A DNA stretch of 64,000 nt, taken from positions 496,001-560,000 of the forward strand of contig JAHBTY010000005.1 of assembly GCA_019638355.1 (NCBI GenBank), written 5' to 3'. This stretch comes from Cyclobacteriaceae bacterium (GTDB lineage Bacteria; Bacteroidota; Bacteroidia; Cytophagales; Cyclobacteriaceae). Below the pieces are notes generated by a model. It saw only the letters and a program-made list of their open reading frames with translations. It was not told the DNA's origin and did no database searches. Shown piece by piece: positions 27,351 to 36,824 of the stretch (position 1 is its first letter; the number at the start of each line of letters is the position of its first letter). The translations under genes and the position numbers were made by a program.

Positions 27351-27761
27351 ATGCCATTACAAAAACATCCTAAAAATCTGATAGCTTACCTGGCTGCTTT
27401 GTCGTTGGGATGGTTTTTAATCTCATTTGCATGCTTTGCCACAATTCCTGATTCTCCTCAACCCTCAACTTCGAATTTCTATCAAACGGATAGCGGAACA
27501 GAACAACTTACTATTGCACCTGCCCCCGTTCAACCCAGGCAAGCTTCAAAGCACAACGAAACTGAGCCTATAACTGAAGAAGAAACCGAAAGCGAGGACA
27601 AAAATGAAAAACATACCGATGCTGTAAGTGCACAAGTTTTTATTCCTGCCGTTATTAAACCCACTTGTAGCAGGTTACATGTAAGTCCGTTGCTTTCAAA
27701 GGTTGCGAACGGCACACAATTCTATATTCTTTACCATTCCTGGAAAATTTTTCAGCGTTAG
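27351..27761 (+). CDS. Small membrane-anchored protein of unknown function
   Basis: A 136-residue protein with one hydrophobic segment (NLIAYLAALSLGWFLISFAC). It is followed by a Pro/Ser/Thr- and Glu-rich extracytoplasmic stretch (TEPITEEETESEDKNEKHTD) and a short C-terminal part ending SWKIFQR. The ATG at 27351 is preferred because it brings the membrane segment close to the N-terminus; an in-frame ATG exists at 27234. I recognise no family. It precedes the RND efflux operon on the same strand by about 110 bases that carry inverted repeats, so cotranscription is doubtful. It could be a spurious or lineage-specific gene. Confidence 0.45.
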   Translation: MPLQKHPKNLIAYLAALSLGWFLISFACFATIPDSPQPSTSNFYQTDSGTEQLTIAPAPVQPRQASKHNETEPITEEETESEDKNEKHTDAVSAQVFIPAVIKPTCSRLHVSPLLSKVANGTQFYILYHSWKIFQR

Positions 27762-27797
27762 AAATTCCAAGCCGCACTTTGTCTAAAAAAAGTGCCC

Positions 27798-27830
27798 TGA
27801 TTTGATTGACTGTTTACGTGCATCAAATCA
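27798..27830. promoter_or_regulatory. Inverted repeat upstream of the RND operon, possible operator
   Basis: TGATTTGAT (27798-27806) and ATCAAATCA (27822-27830) form perfect 9-bp arms around a 15-base spacer, 40 bases before the start of the efflux operon. A second inverted repeat, GCACTTT/AAAGTGC (27774-27780 and 27789-27795), lies just upstream. Neither has a long T-run, so an operator fits better than a terminator; this is inference. Confidence 0.4.
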
Positions 27831-27869
27831 ATTATTTCTATCCATTTTTTCAAGTAGATTCTGTAAAGA

Positions 27870-28955
27870 ATGAAAACCATAATTTTAGTTATTTGCCTGG
27901 CCACGTTTATGTTATTAGGGTGTGGGCATCATCAAACTCATAATCAGGAAACAACCACGTTTGTGGTAACACAACCTGTAAAAACCGATACTACCCTACA
28001 TCAAAGCTATGTTTGCCAGATTCGGTCCATCCAACATATTGAACTAAGAGCATTAGAGAAAGGCTACCTGCAACACATTTTTGTTGATGAAGGTAAACTG
28101 GTAAAGAAAGGCCAGTTATTATTTCAGATTTTGCCGGTAGTTTACCAGGCCGAAGCACAAAAAGCACATGCCGAAGTAAGCTTTGCTGAGATTGAATACC
28201 TGAACACCAAGGCTCTTGCCGATAGTAACATCGTATCTAAAAATGAACTGGCTTTGGCAAAAGCTAAATTAGAAAAGGCGCAGGCCGACTTTCAATTAGC
28301 CAAAGCACACTTAAGTTTTACAGAAATCCGGGCTCCATTCGATGGAATTGTAGGTAGATTTAATGATGTGCGCGTTGGCAGTTTACTCGATGAAGGTGAG
28401 TTGCTAACCACCCTATCCGACAATAACAAAATGTGGGTTTATTTTAATGTGCCCGAGGCCGAGTATATCAACTACACCACTCAACGCAACAGTGAAACCA
28501 CTGCCGTTGTAAGACTTCAAATGGCCAACAATCAACTTTTTGAACAGGATGGGATAATTGAAACAATTGAAGCTGATTTCAATAACGAAACCGGTAACAT
28601 TGCCTTTCGGGCAACATTTAATAACCCCAAGCGCCTGCTGCGCCATGGCGAAACCGGAAACATCTTTATGTACACACCTATTAAAAATGCGGTGCTGATA
28701 CCACAATCGGCTACGTACGAGGTGCTGGATAAAAAATTTGTATATGTGGTTAAAGACGATAATACGGTGCTGGCAAAAGAGATAAAGATTCAAAACGAAA
28801 TGCCACACGTGTATATCGTATCGGCTGGCATTAGCCCTGCTGATAAAATTCTGGTAGAAGGAATAAGAAAGGTTAAGAATGGCGATAAAATCAATATTCA
28901 ACAAAAACCTTTTTACGCTATTCTGCACGAAATGCAGAACCTGAGAGCTGAATAA
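27870..28955 (+). CDS. RND efflux periplasmic adaptor (membrane fusion) lipoprotein
   Basis: A 361-residue adaptor with lipobox LLGC (Cys18). Domain order is typical: a barrel-sandwich hybrid with half motifs QHIELRALEKGYLQHIFVDE and RAPFDGIVGRFND, a helical hairpin between them (about residues 90-150, KAHAEVSFAEIEYLNTKALA onward), a beta-barrel domain (NKMWVYFNVPEAEY), and the membrane-proximal domain (VLIPQSATYEVLDKKFVYVV). It links the inner-membrane pump to the outer-membrane channel. First gene of the three-gene operon, 21 bases before the pump gene. Confidence 0.93.
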   Translation: MKTIILVICLATFMLLGCGHHQTHNQETTTFVVTQPVKTDTTLHQSYVCQIRSIQHIELRALEKGYLQHIFVDEGKLVKKGQLLFQILPVVYQAEAQKAHAEVSFAEIEYLNTKALADSNIVSKNELALAKAKLEKAQADFQLAKAHLSFTEIRAPFDGIVGRFNDVRVGSLLDEGELLTTLSDNNKMWVYFNVPEAEYINYTTQRNSETTAVVRLQMANNQLFEQDGIIETIEADFNNETGNIAFRATFNNPKRLLRHGETGNIFMYTPIKNAVLIPQSATYEVLDKKFVYVVKDDNTVLAKEIKIQNEMPHVYIVSAGISPADKILVEGIRKVKNGDKINIQQKPFYAILHEMQNLRAE

Positions 28956-28976
28956 GTAACTCTAAACCACTTACAC

Positions 28977-31900
28977 ATGTTTAGCAAATTCATTCAACGT
29001 CCGGTTCTTGCTATTTCTATTTCGTTGGCAATCGTTTTTCTGGGAATACTCGCCATCCAAACAAGACCCATATCACAGTTTCCGGATATAGCGCCACCGC
29101 GCGTAAATATCTTTATTGCTTACCCGGGTGCCAGCGCCCAGATTTTAGTTGAGTCAACTTTAATTCCATTGGAACGCGCCATTAACGGAGTACAAGGCAT
29201 GCTGTACCTTACTTCCGATGCAACCAGTGCTGGTGAGGCAACCGTGCAAATTATTTTTGAACCGGGTACCGACCCGAACGCGGCCGTAGTTAATGTTAAA
29301 ACGCGGGTAGATGCAATTATGAATAACCTGCCGCCTTTAGTGCAACGCGAGGGTATCATCATTACACCTATTCAACCCAGTATGCTCATGTATGTAAACC
29401 TTTTTAGTACCGATAAAAATGCGGACGAAAAGTTTTTATACAATTACTCCAACGTACACATTATACCCGAGCTGCAACGCATAAAAGGAATGGGCCGTGC
29501 CCAGATACTGGGTAGCCGCACATTTGCTATGCGTATCTGGCTTAAGCCCGATCGGATGCGTGCCTACAACGTAGCCACCGAAGAAGTAATGAAGGCCATG
29601 GAAGACCAAAGCCTTATCGGACGGCCCGGAAGGTTGGGGCAGGCTTCGGGTAAAACAGCACAATCATTAGAATATACCTTAAGCTATAAAGGCCGCTTTA
29701 ACAAACCCGAAGAGTATGAGAACATTATCATTCGGGCAAATGCGGAAGGTGAAATTCTTAAACTGAAAGATATTGCCGAAGTTGAATTGGGTAGCGAATT
29801 CTTTGATATCTACTCGAACAAAGATGGATACGCATCAGCCTCCATTGTATTGAAACAAAATTTTGGTACCAATGCCAGTGATGTAATTGCCAAAACAAAG
29901 GCAAAGCTGGAAGAACTCCGCAAGGATTTTCCTCCGGGAATGGATTACGAAATAAACTACGATGTATCGAAATTTGTAAATGCCTCTATCGACAAAGTAA
30001 TTCACACATTGGTTGAAGCGTTTATCCTGGTAGCGCTGGTGGTATTCATATTTCTGGGCGATTGGCGCTCTACGTTAATCCCCATCATTGCAGTGCCCGT
30101 CTCATTAATTGGCGCCTTCATCTTTATGCAGATGCTGGGCCTAACCATTAACCTGATTACACTGTTTGCTTTGGTACTTGCTATTGGTATTGTGGTGGAC
30201 GATGCCATTGTGGTAGTGGAAGCTGTGCACGCAAAAATGCACGAGGAAAATATTTCTTCCTTTAGTGCTGTTAAAAAGGTGTTGGGCGAAATAAGCGGTG
30301 CTGTAATTGCAATTACATTAATTATGACAGCTGTGTTTGTACCAATTGCCTTCATGACGGGACCTGTTGGTGTATTCTACCGCCAGTTCTCAATTACAAT
30401 GGCCAGCTCGATTATTCTTTCCGGTATTGTGGCTCTTACGCTAACACCGGTGCTATGTGCTATGATTCTCAAAAATCATCATGGCAGAAACAAGAAAACC
30501 CCGGTTCAAGTATTTATTGATTGGTTCAACCGGGTATTTGAAAAAGTTACAGGCAAATACACCAACCTGCTGCAACACATTGTAAATCGCAGGTTAGTAA
30601 CCTTTGGTTTACTGGCCCTTTTTGCTTTTGGCATTGTCGGTATCAACCAGCAATTACCTTCCGGCTTTATACCCAACGAAGATCAGGGACAAATCTATGC
30701 GATCATTCAAACACCCCCCGGAAGCACCTTAGAACGCACCAATGACGTATCGCACCAATTACAAGCCATTGCCGAAGAAATTGAGGACATTCAATCTGTA
30801 ACTTCATTGGCCGGATATGAAATTCTTACCGAAGGCCGTGGTTCCAATGCCGGAACTTGCCTGATCAACCTTAAAGATTGGGAGCATCGTAAACATTCAG
30901 TAAAAGAAGTTATTGAAGAGTTGGAAGAAAAAACCAAAAACCTGGGAGCTGTAGTGGAGTACTTTGAACCTCCTGCTGTACCAGGATACGGTTCATCGGA
31001 TGGTTTTTCGCTGCGGATGTTGGATAAGAACAGCACCATCGACTACCACGAATTTGATAAGATCAACACCGAATTTATGGATGCGTTGAAAAAACGCAAA
31101 GAGCTAACAGGCCTTTTCACGTTCTACGCAGCTAATTATCCACAATATGAAATTGTAATTGATAACGAAAAAGCCATGCAGAAAGGCGTTTCTATTGGAG
31201 CCGCCATGGAAAACCTGAACATACTTATAGGAAGTACCTACGAACAAGGGTTCACACGATTTAACACTTTCTTTAAAGTATATACCCAGGCTGCACCGGA
31301 ATACCGCAGGCTGCCCACCGATGTATTAAATCTGTTTGTAAAAAACGATCGGGATGAAATGGTTCCCTACTCTTCTTTTGTAACACTTGTAAAAAAACAA
31401 GGACCAAACGAAATCACGCGTTTCAATCTTTATACATCATCGGCCATTCGTGGATTGCCTGCACCTGGCTATACCACCGGTGATGCCATTGACGCTATAA
31501 AAGAAGTGGCTCAACAAACATTACCAAACGGATATGACATTGCCTGGGAAGGCTTATCGTACGATGAAGCCCACCGCGGTAATGAAGCATTGTACATTTT
31601 TATTATTGTTATAATATTCGTTTACCTGGTACTTGCCTCGCAATACGAAAGCTTCATCATTCCGTTTGCAGTATTGTTATCCTTACCGGCCGGAATTTTT
31701 GGAGCGTTTTTGCTTTTAAAACTAATGGGGCTTGCCAATGATATTTATGCCCAAATAGGATTAATCATGTTAGTTGGGTTGCTTGGCAAAAACGCAGTGT
31801 TGATTGTAGAGTTTGCTGTGCAAAAACAAAATCAAGGAATCAGTATTGTATTAGCAGCCATCGAAGGCGCCAAGGTCCGCTTCCGCCCTATCTTAATGAC

Positions 31901-32213
31901 ATCCTTTGCCTTTATTGCGGGATTAATTCCGTTGGTAAGGGCAACCGGGGCCGGTGCGGTTGGCAACAGAACCATTGGCGCTTCTGCATTGGGTGGAATG
32001 TTAATGGGAACTTTATTTGGTGTAATCATCGTACCCGGACTTTATTACATCTTCGCCAAACTTGCCGAAGGTAAAAGGTTAATTAAAGATGAAGACTTAA
32101 TACCATTTACCGAAGAGATGATTGAGCACCACACACATGCAACCATGCTTAAGAAAATTCAAAAACTTCAGTTGCTATTGAAAATAGCCAGACGAAAAAA
32201 AGAAATAAAATGA
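28977..32213 (+). CDS. RND multidrug efflux transporter (HAE1/AcrB type)
   Basis: A 1078-residue inner-membrane proton/drug antiporter of normal HAE1 length. Recognisable segments are FIQRPVLAISISLAIVFLG (TM1), ISQFPDIAPPRVNIFIAYPG, VNVKTRVDAIMNNLPP, GIVVDDAIVVVEAVH in TM4 with the paired Asp residues of the proton relay, TPVLCAMIL, PSGFIPNEDQGQIYAIIQTP starting the second half, GLLGKNAVLIVEFA with the relay Lys, and RFRPILMTSFAFIAGLIPL. The substrate range cannot be read from sequence. It overlaps the outer-membrane gene by four bases (ATGA). Confidence 0.95.
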   Translation: MFSKFIQRPVLAISISLAIVFLGILAIQTRPISQFPDIAPPRVNIFIAYPGASAQILVESTLIPLERAINGVQGMLYLTSDATSAGEATVQIIFEPGTDPNAAVVNVKTRVDAIMNNLPPLVQREGIIITPIQPSMLMYVNLFSTDKNADEKFLYNYSNVHIIPELQRIKGMGRAQILGSRTFAMRIWLKPDRMRAYNVATEEVMKAMEDQSLIGRPGRLGQASGKTAQSLEYTLSYKGRFNKPEEYENIIIRANAEGEILKLKDIAEVELGSEFFDIYSNKDGYASASIVLKQNFGTNASDVIAKTKAKLEELRKDFPPGMDYEINYDVSKFVNASIDKVIHTLVEAFILVALVVFIFLGDWRSTLIPIIAVPVSLIGAFIFMQMLGLTINLITLFALVLAIGIVVDDAIVVVEAVHAKMHEENISSFSAVKKVLGEISGAVIAITLIMTAVFVPIAFMTGPVGVFYRQFSITMASSIILSGIVALTLTPVLCAMILKNHHGRNKKTPVQVFIDWFNRVFEKVTGKYTNLLQHIVNRRLVTFGLLALFAFGIVGINQQLPSGFIPNEDQGQIYAIIQTPPGSTLERTNDVSHQLQAIAEEIEDIQSVTSLAGYEILTEGRGSNAGTCLINLKDWEHRKHSVKEVIEELEEKTKNLGAVVEYFEPPAVPGYGSSDGFSLRMLDKNSTIDYHEFDKINTEFMDALKKRKELTGLFTFYAANYPQYEIVIDNEKAMQKGVSIGAAMENLNILIGSTYEQGFTRFNTFFKVYTQAAPEYRRLPTDVLNLFVKNDRDEMVPYSSFVTLVKKQGPNEITRFNLYTSSAIRGLPAPGYTTGDAIDAIKEVAQQTLPNGYDIAWEGLSYDEAHRGNEALYIFIIVIIFVYLVLASQYESFIIPFAVLLSLPAGIFGAFLLLKLMGLANDIYAQIGLIMLVGLLGKNAVLIVEFAVQKQNQGISIVLAAIEGAKVRFRPILMTSFAFIAGLIPLVRATGAGAVGNRTIGASALGGMLMGTLFGVIIVPGLYYIFAKLAEGKRLIKDEDLIPFTEEMIEHHTHATMLKKIQKLQLLLKIARRKKEIK

Positions 32214-33640
32214 AATTCATTTCGATAATTAAAACTGCCGGTATCTTATTCATACTTGTGGTAGTTTGGAGTTGCAACTCGCTAAAGCCCACTACCCGTA
32301 AAGAAAATAAGTTTATTCCCGAACAGTATTACAAAGAACAAGATACCGTAACCATTGCCAAGCTAAGTTGGCAAACCTACTTTGGTGACAAAAATTTGGT
32401 TGCACTGATTGATACTGCACTCCGAAATAATCAGGAGCTAAATATTTTCCTGCAGGAAATTGAAATCAGCAAAAATGAAGTGCGGGCAAGAAAGGGCGAG
32501 TACCTGCCTTTTATTAACCTGGCAGCCGGAGCAGCTGTAGAAAAACCGGGGCATTATACCACCCAGGGTGCCGTAGAAGAACAGTTAGAGGTTAAACCGG
32601 GCACGTTGTTTCCCGAACCTTTGCAAGACTATATGGTAGGGGCAACAGCAACATGGGAAGTTGATATCTGGAAGAAATTACGCAATGCGCGCAAGGCTGC
32701 GGCCATGAAATACCTGGCGAGTATTGAAGGAAAAAACTTTTTGGTTACCAACCTGATTGCAGAAATTGCCGATGCATACTATGAGTTAATGGCTCTTGAT
32801 AACCTGCTGGATATTATCAATCGGAATATTGAACTACAATCCAGTGCGTTGCAAGTGGTAACACAACAAAAAGAAGCGGCCAAGGTTACACAATTGGGTG
32901 TAAACCGATTTGAAGCCCAGTTGCTCAACACAAAAAATCTGCAATTCAATGTAAAGCAACGTATAGTGGAAATCGAGAATCGCCTGCACTTCTTAACAGG
33001 AAATTTCTCACAACCTATTACTCGCAACTCCGCTAGTTTTCTTACCATCGGATTAGACTCTATCCAGGTTGGAATTCCTTCACAATTATTAAGTAATCGG
33101 CCCGACATCCGGCAGGCAGAGTTAGAATTGGAAGCCAGCAAACTTAACGTAAAAGTAGCACGTGCCAATTTTTATCCATCATTCGGCATTCGGGGTGGCG
33201 TGGGTTTTCAGGCTTTTAAAATGGGTTACCTCATCAATCCGGAATCGATGATGTATAACCTTACGGGTGATTTATTGGCGCCCCTTGTTAACCGAAATGC
33301 CATTAAAGCTGCCTATAAAAATGCAAATGCCAAACAACTTCAGGCAGTTTATAATTACGAACGCACCATTTTAAATGGTTACCTGGATGTACGTAATCAG
33401 CTTTCAAAAATTGATAACTACAACCAGAGTTTTGAAACCAAGAATAAAGAAGTAGAGATTTTAATGCGATCCATTACCATTGCCAACAACTTGTTTAACT
33501 CGGCCCGTGCCGATTATGCCGAAGTACTGCTAACACAACGTGAAGCGCTTGAATCAAAAGTAGATCTGGTTGAAATTAAAATGAAACAACTTAATGCCAA
33601 AGTGAATATTTACCGGGCATTAGGTGGTGGGTGGCGGTAG
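32210..33640 (+). CDS. RND efflux outer-membrane channel lipoprotein (TolC/NodT type)
   Basis: A 476-residue outer-membrane factor with lipobox VWSC (Cys22). Two OEP repeats of helical hairpins and strands are visible. The first contains KLSWQTYFGDKNLVALIDTA and ELNIFLQEIEISKNEVRARK, with WEVDIWKKLRNARKAAAMKY. The second begins SNRPDIRQAELELEASKLNV and ends YAEVLLTQREALESKVDLVE. The NodT-type arrangement and the ATGA overlap with the pump gene complete a tripartite efflux system. It ends just before a good terminator. Confidence 0.93.
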   Translation: MKFISIIKTAGILFILVVVWSCNSLKPTTRKENKFIPEQYYKEQDTVTIAKLSWQTYFGDKNLVALIDTALRNNQELNIFLQEIEISKNEVRARKGEYLPFINLAAGAAVEKPGHYTTQGAVEEQLEVKPGTLFPEPLQDYMVGATATWEVDIWKKLRNARKAAAMKYLASIEGKNFLVTNLIAEIADAYYELMALDNLLDIINRNIELQSSALQVVTQQKEAAKVTQLGVNRFEAQLLNTKNLQFNVKQRIVEIENRLHFLTGNFSQPITRNSASFLTIGLDSIQVGIPSQLLSNRPDIRQAELELEASKLNVKVARANFYPSFGIRGGVGFQAFKMGYLINPESMMYNLTGDLLAPLVNRNAIKAAYKNANAKQLQAVYNYERTILNGYLDVRNQLSKIDNYNQSFETKNKEVEILMRSITIANNLFNSARADYAEVLLTQREALESKVDLVEIKMKQLNAKVNIYRALGGGWR

Positions 33641-33667
33641 GTGCAGCGTGGTTCCTTTGTTAAATTT

Positions 33668-33703
33668 AGCCCTGGTAGCTAGTTACTGGGGCTTTGCTTT
33701 TTA
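33668..33703 (+). terminator. Rho-independent terminator of the RND efflux operon
   Basis: AGCCCTGGTA (33668-33677) pairs with TACTGGGGCT (33684-33693) through ten pairs including two G-U wobbles, with a 6-base loop. The tail is TTGCTTTTT. Confidence 0.75.
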
Positions 33704-33753
33704 CGGTGGGAAACATTTAACCTTTTGTATTATTACATCACCATGAAAATAAA

Positions 33754-34134
33754 ATGAAAAAAGTTAGAGCTATAAAATTTAATCCCCAAGACTTTGAACC
33801 CATCAAAGCCATTGCCCTCACCTTTCCGGGAACGGAAGAAAGCATTTCGCATGAAGGTACACCATCGATTAAAGTAAGAGGAAAATTAATGTGCCGGTTG
33901 CATGATAATGGCGAGTTTATTCCCATTCGATTGGATTTCCATTTACGCGATGCTTACCTGGAGAAATATCCGGAACTTTTTCAGGTACCGGTACACTTTA
34001 AGGCTTACCCGTACATTTGTATGAACACATCTGGATACACCAAAAAATTATTGAAGGAAGTGCTTGAACTTAGCTGGCGCAGCCTGGCCAGTAAAAAACA
34101 GTTGGCTGAGTTTACACTGCGAGCCAATACTTAA
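33754..34134 (+). CDS. MmcQ/YjbR family DNA-binding-like protein
   Basis: A 126-residue cytosolic protein of the YjbR/MmcQ fold (CyaY-like alpha/beta). The opening PIKAIALTFPGTEESISHEG, the central LMCRLHDNGEFIPIRLDF and the C-terminal LKEVLELSWRSLASKKQLAE fit the family. Reported members bind DNA weakly or have no known role. Single-gene unit following the RND terminator. It converges on surE, with about 24 bases between the ends. Confidence 0.82.
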   Translation: MKKVRAIKFNPQDFEPIKAIALTFPGTEESISHEGTPSIKVRGKLMCRLHDNGEFIPIRLDFHLRDAYLEKYPELFQVPVHFKAYPYICMNTSGYTKKLLKEVLELSWRSLASKKQLAEFTLRANT

Positions 34135-34158
34135 TTTAAGGTTATTCAGGCTTTGATC

Positions 34159-34938
34159 TCAACCCAATATCTCCCACTCTTCATTCAATACTGGAATAGC
34201 CGAGTGTGCTGTAAGATCAAACTGGCAGGGTACTACCGACACATAGTTGTTGGCTATAGCCCACTCATCGTTGTCTTCGCCTTTATCGAAGTTAACGAAG
34301 TTGCCAGTCATCCAATAATACTTCCTTCCGTTAGGGTCTAACCGCTCTACAAACTCTTCCACCCACTTGGCGTTAGCCTGCCGGCAAACCCGAATTCCTT
34401 TTATTACTTCATTGCGCTTGGGCGGAATGTTAACATTCAGCGCTACTCCCTTAGGTAGGCCTTTGTCCAATACTTGTTTGGTAATTCGTTTTACAATTTC
34501 AGCCGTGTGCGAGAAGTCGGCCTTGTGGCTGTAATCGCACAATGAAAAACCAATGGCCGGTGTTCCTTCAATAGCACCTTCAATTGCTGCCGACATGGTG
34601 CCTGAATACAATACACTGATGGAGGTATTGCTGCCGTGATTGATTCCGCTTACCACAATATCGGGCTGGCGACTGTTCTTGCACACAAAGTGCCGCGCCA
34701 TCTTTACACAGTCAGCCGGTGTGCCGCTGCACTCGTACGCGCGCACACCATCAAAAATATTCGACTCGGTTAAACGCAAGGTATCGCCCACGGTTATGGC
34801 ATGGCCCATACCGCTTTGTGGCCCATCGGGTGCTACTACTAGCACATCGCCCAGGTCTTTCATTACATGTACCAGATTTAAAATACCGCGCGCGGTGATG
34901 CCATCATCGTTGGTCACCAATATTAAGGGTTTACTCAT
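34159..34938 (-). CDS. surE: 5'/3'-nucleotidase SurE
   Basis: A 259-residue metal-dependent survival-protein phosphatase acting on nucleoside monophosphates. The N-terminal motif ILVTNDDGITARGI carries the paired Asp metal ligands. GPQSGMGHAITVGDTLRL and CSGTPADCVKMARHF follow, and VVSGINHGSNTSISVLYSGT contains the conserved SGINxG block with the Asn ligand. Length and motifs are complete. It lies eight bases downstream of the minus-strand exported-protein gene at 34947 and behind ribBA, so it probably belongs to that transcript. Confidence 0.95.
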   Translation of the reverse strand: MSKPLILVTNDDGITARGILNLVHVMKDLGDVLVVAPDGPQSGMGHAITVGDTLRLTESNIFDGVRAYECSGTPADCVKMARHFVCKNSRQPDIVVSGINHGSNTSISVLYSGTMSAAIEGAIEGTPAIGFSLCDYSHKADFSHTAEIVKRITKQVLDKGLPKGVALNVNIPPKRNEVIKGIRVCRQANAKWVEEFVERLDPNGRKYYWMTGNFVNFDKGEDNDEWAIANNYVSVVPCQFDLTAHSAIPVLNEEWEILG

Positions 34939-34946
34939 ATCCTGGA

Positions 34947-35561
34947 TTAGCGTTTTCCGAAAAGTGAATTATAGTATTCAATTATTCGCGAAAGGTCGTA
35001 TTTATCATCAAAACTAAGTCGGTTTTTTTTTGCAAATCGTTGTACTTCTTCGGCTTTACCGGGCATATACTCCAACCAATCATTCTTTTTGCCTTTAAAC
35101 TCTTCAATGTTTCCATTTTCCTGCAGGATGTAATACTTGTTGATCAATACCAGGCGTGTATAACTTCCGTAGAAATAATAAGGAGAACTGGTAGTACGGT
35201 ATTCCAGGTTTTCGCGGGTTAGTACGGTTAATTTTCCTTCTTGCAATAACTCAAAAAATACAGGTGTTTTATATTGGCCCGTGTGCGAATAGGGTAATGA
35301 ATAAAAGTTACGATAACGTCTTACCGTTTCATCAAAAATTTCAAATAATAAAATTTTACGGGCCGTGTAGCTCTCTAACTTATTGTTACTGTTAAGTTGA
35401 ATAATATCACTTTGTAAATCGTATTTAATCAGGCCCCGTAACGTATCGCCCGTATCTAAAATCATTTTACCGGTATGCCACAATTCAAACGACCATTGCT
35501 GGCTGGTAGCATGTGTGGATACCAGGGCACTAAAACATACAAGTATTATTCGCAGTTTCAT
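34947..35561 (-). CDS. Exported protein of unknown function (paralogue of the protein at 7897-8625)
   Basis: A 204-residue protein with a signal peptide ending STHATSQQ (about residue 20). No named domain is recognised. It aligns by eye over most of its length with the 242-residue exported protein at 7897-8625 (see that entry), including [20 protein letters not shown] and the closing [13 protein letters not shown]. It lies between ribBA (four-base overlap) and surE on the same strand, so cotranscription with both is likely, although nothing ties it to riboflavin. Confidence 0.7.
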   Translation of the reverse strand: MKLRIILVCFSALVSTHATSQQWSFELWHTGKMILDTGDTLRGLIKYDLQSDIIQLNSNNKLESYTARKILLFEIFDETVRRYRNFYSLPYSHTGQYKTPVFFELLQEGKLTVLTRENLEYRTTSSPYYFYGSYTRLVLINKYYILQENGNIEEFKGKKNDWLEYMPGKAEEVQRFAKKNRLSFDDKYDLSRIIEYYNSLFGKR

Positions 35562-36775
35562 TTATGCTTTAAAATGGAATGTCCTAATTTATCGCGTTTG
35601 GTTTGTAAATACTTTTCGTTGTGCGGATTGGGCGCAATTTCAATAGGAATGTTTTCAACTATCTCCAATCCATACCCAATTAAGCCAACCCGCTTTTTGG
35701 GGTTGTTGGTAATTAACTTCAGTTTTGAAATTCCCAGGTCGTTTAAAATCTGGGCTCCGATGCCGTAATCACGGTTGTCCATATCAAATCCCAATTGCAG
35801 GTTCGCTTCAACCGTATCAAGTCCATCTTCCTGCAGCTTATAGGCTTTTAGTTTATTCAATAACCCGATGCCCCGGCCTTCTTGTTTCATATAAAGTACT
35901 ACTCCTTTGCCTTCTTTTTCGACCATACTCATGGCGTTGTGCAGTTGGGGCCCGCAATCGCAGCGGCACGAACCAAAAATATCACCTGTAACGCAACTGG
36001 AATGCACCCGCACCAACACGGGTTCGTCTTTTTTCCATTCGCCTTTCATTAACGCCATGTGTACCTCATTCGTATCTACCTGCTCGTAGGCTATCAATTT
36101 AAAATCGCCATACGCAGTTGGCATGTTAACGGCTACCTGTTTGCGTATCTGGCTTTCTTGCCTCATCCGGTAAGCAATCAGGTCTTTGATGGTTACCAGT
36201 TTTAATCCAAACTTATCGGCCACTTTACGCAAGTCGGGCAGGCGTGCCATGCTGCCATCTTCGTTCATGATTTCTACCAACACACCAGCAGGACGGAATC
36301 CCGCCAAACGGGCAAAATCTATTGCCGCTTCGGTGTGGCCCGATCTGCGCAGCACCCCTTCTTTTTTTGCTTTGAGTGGAAAAATGTGTCCGGGTTTACC
36401 CAACTCTTCAGGTTTTGTTTCCGGATCGACCAATGCTTTGATGGTTTTAAACCGATCATGAGCCGAAATGCCTGTGGTACAACCATGTCCGATCAGATCG
36501 ACCGAAACGGTGAAGGGTGTTTCGAAAACAGCTGTGTTCTTGCCCACCATTAATTCAAGGCCCAATTCCTCGCAGCGGTCTTCAATCAATGGCGCGCAAA
36601 TAAGGCCCCGGCCGTGGGTGGCCATAAAGTTTACAATGGCGGGCGTAATGCTTTCGGCAGCACAAATAAAATCGCCTTCATTTTCGCGGTCCTCATCATC
36701 CACCACCACTATCACTTTGCCATTTTTAATGTCTTCAATGGCTTCTTCTATTGTATCAATCTTAATTGTGCTCAT
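35558..36775 (-). CDS. ribBA: Bifunctional 3,4-DHBP synthase / GTP cyclohydrolase II
   Basis: A 405-residue riboflavin-pathway enzyme. The N-terminal RibB domain (residues about 1-200) makes 3,4-dihydroxy-2-butanone 4-phosphate from ribulose-5-[42 protein letters not shown] and [17 protein letters not shown]. The C-terminal RibA domain opens [22 protein letters not shown] with the three zinc Cys, [18 protein letters not shown], and [14 protein letters not shown]. Both halves look active. It heads a minus-strand group with the exported-protein gene and surE. No FMN riboswitch is evident upstream. Confidence 0.95.
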   Translation of the reverse strand: MSTIKIDTIEEAIEDIKNGKVIVVVDDEDRENEGDFICAAESITPAIVNFMATHGRGLICAPLIEDRCEELGLELMVGKNTAVFETPFTVSVDLIGHGCTTGISAHDRFKTIKALVDPETKPEELGKPGHIFPLKAKKEGVLRRSGHTEAAIDFARLAGFRPAGVLVEIMNEDGSMARLPDLRKVADKFGLKLVTIKDLIAYRMRQESQIRKQVAVNMPTAYGDFKLIAYEQVDTNEVHMALMKGEWKKDEPVLVRVHSSCVTGDIFGSCRCDCGPQLHNAMSMVEKEGKGVVLYMKQEGRGIGLLNKLKAYKLQEDGLDTVEANLQLGFDMDNRDYGIGAQILNDLGISKLKLITNNPKKRVGLIGYGLEIVENIPIEIAPNPHNEKYLQTKRDKLGHSILKHK

Positions 36776-36824
36776 TCGGAATTATAATTCAGCTAAATAA
36801 ACAAAAAATACCGTGCGCGTGTTC

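Noticed and set aside
28413-28928. 171-codon minus-strand frame opposite the RND adaptor gene
   Set aside because: Antisense to a clear gene; the composition follows from the opposite strand.
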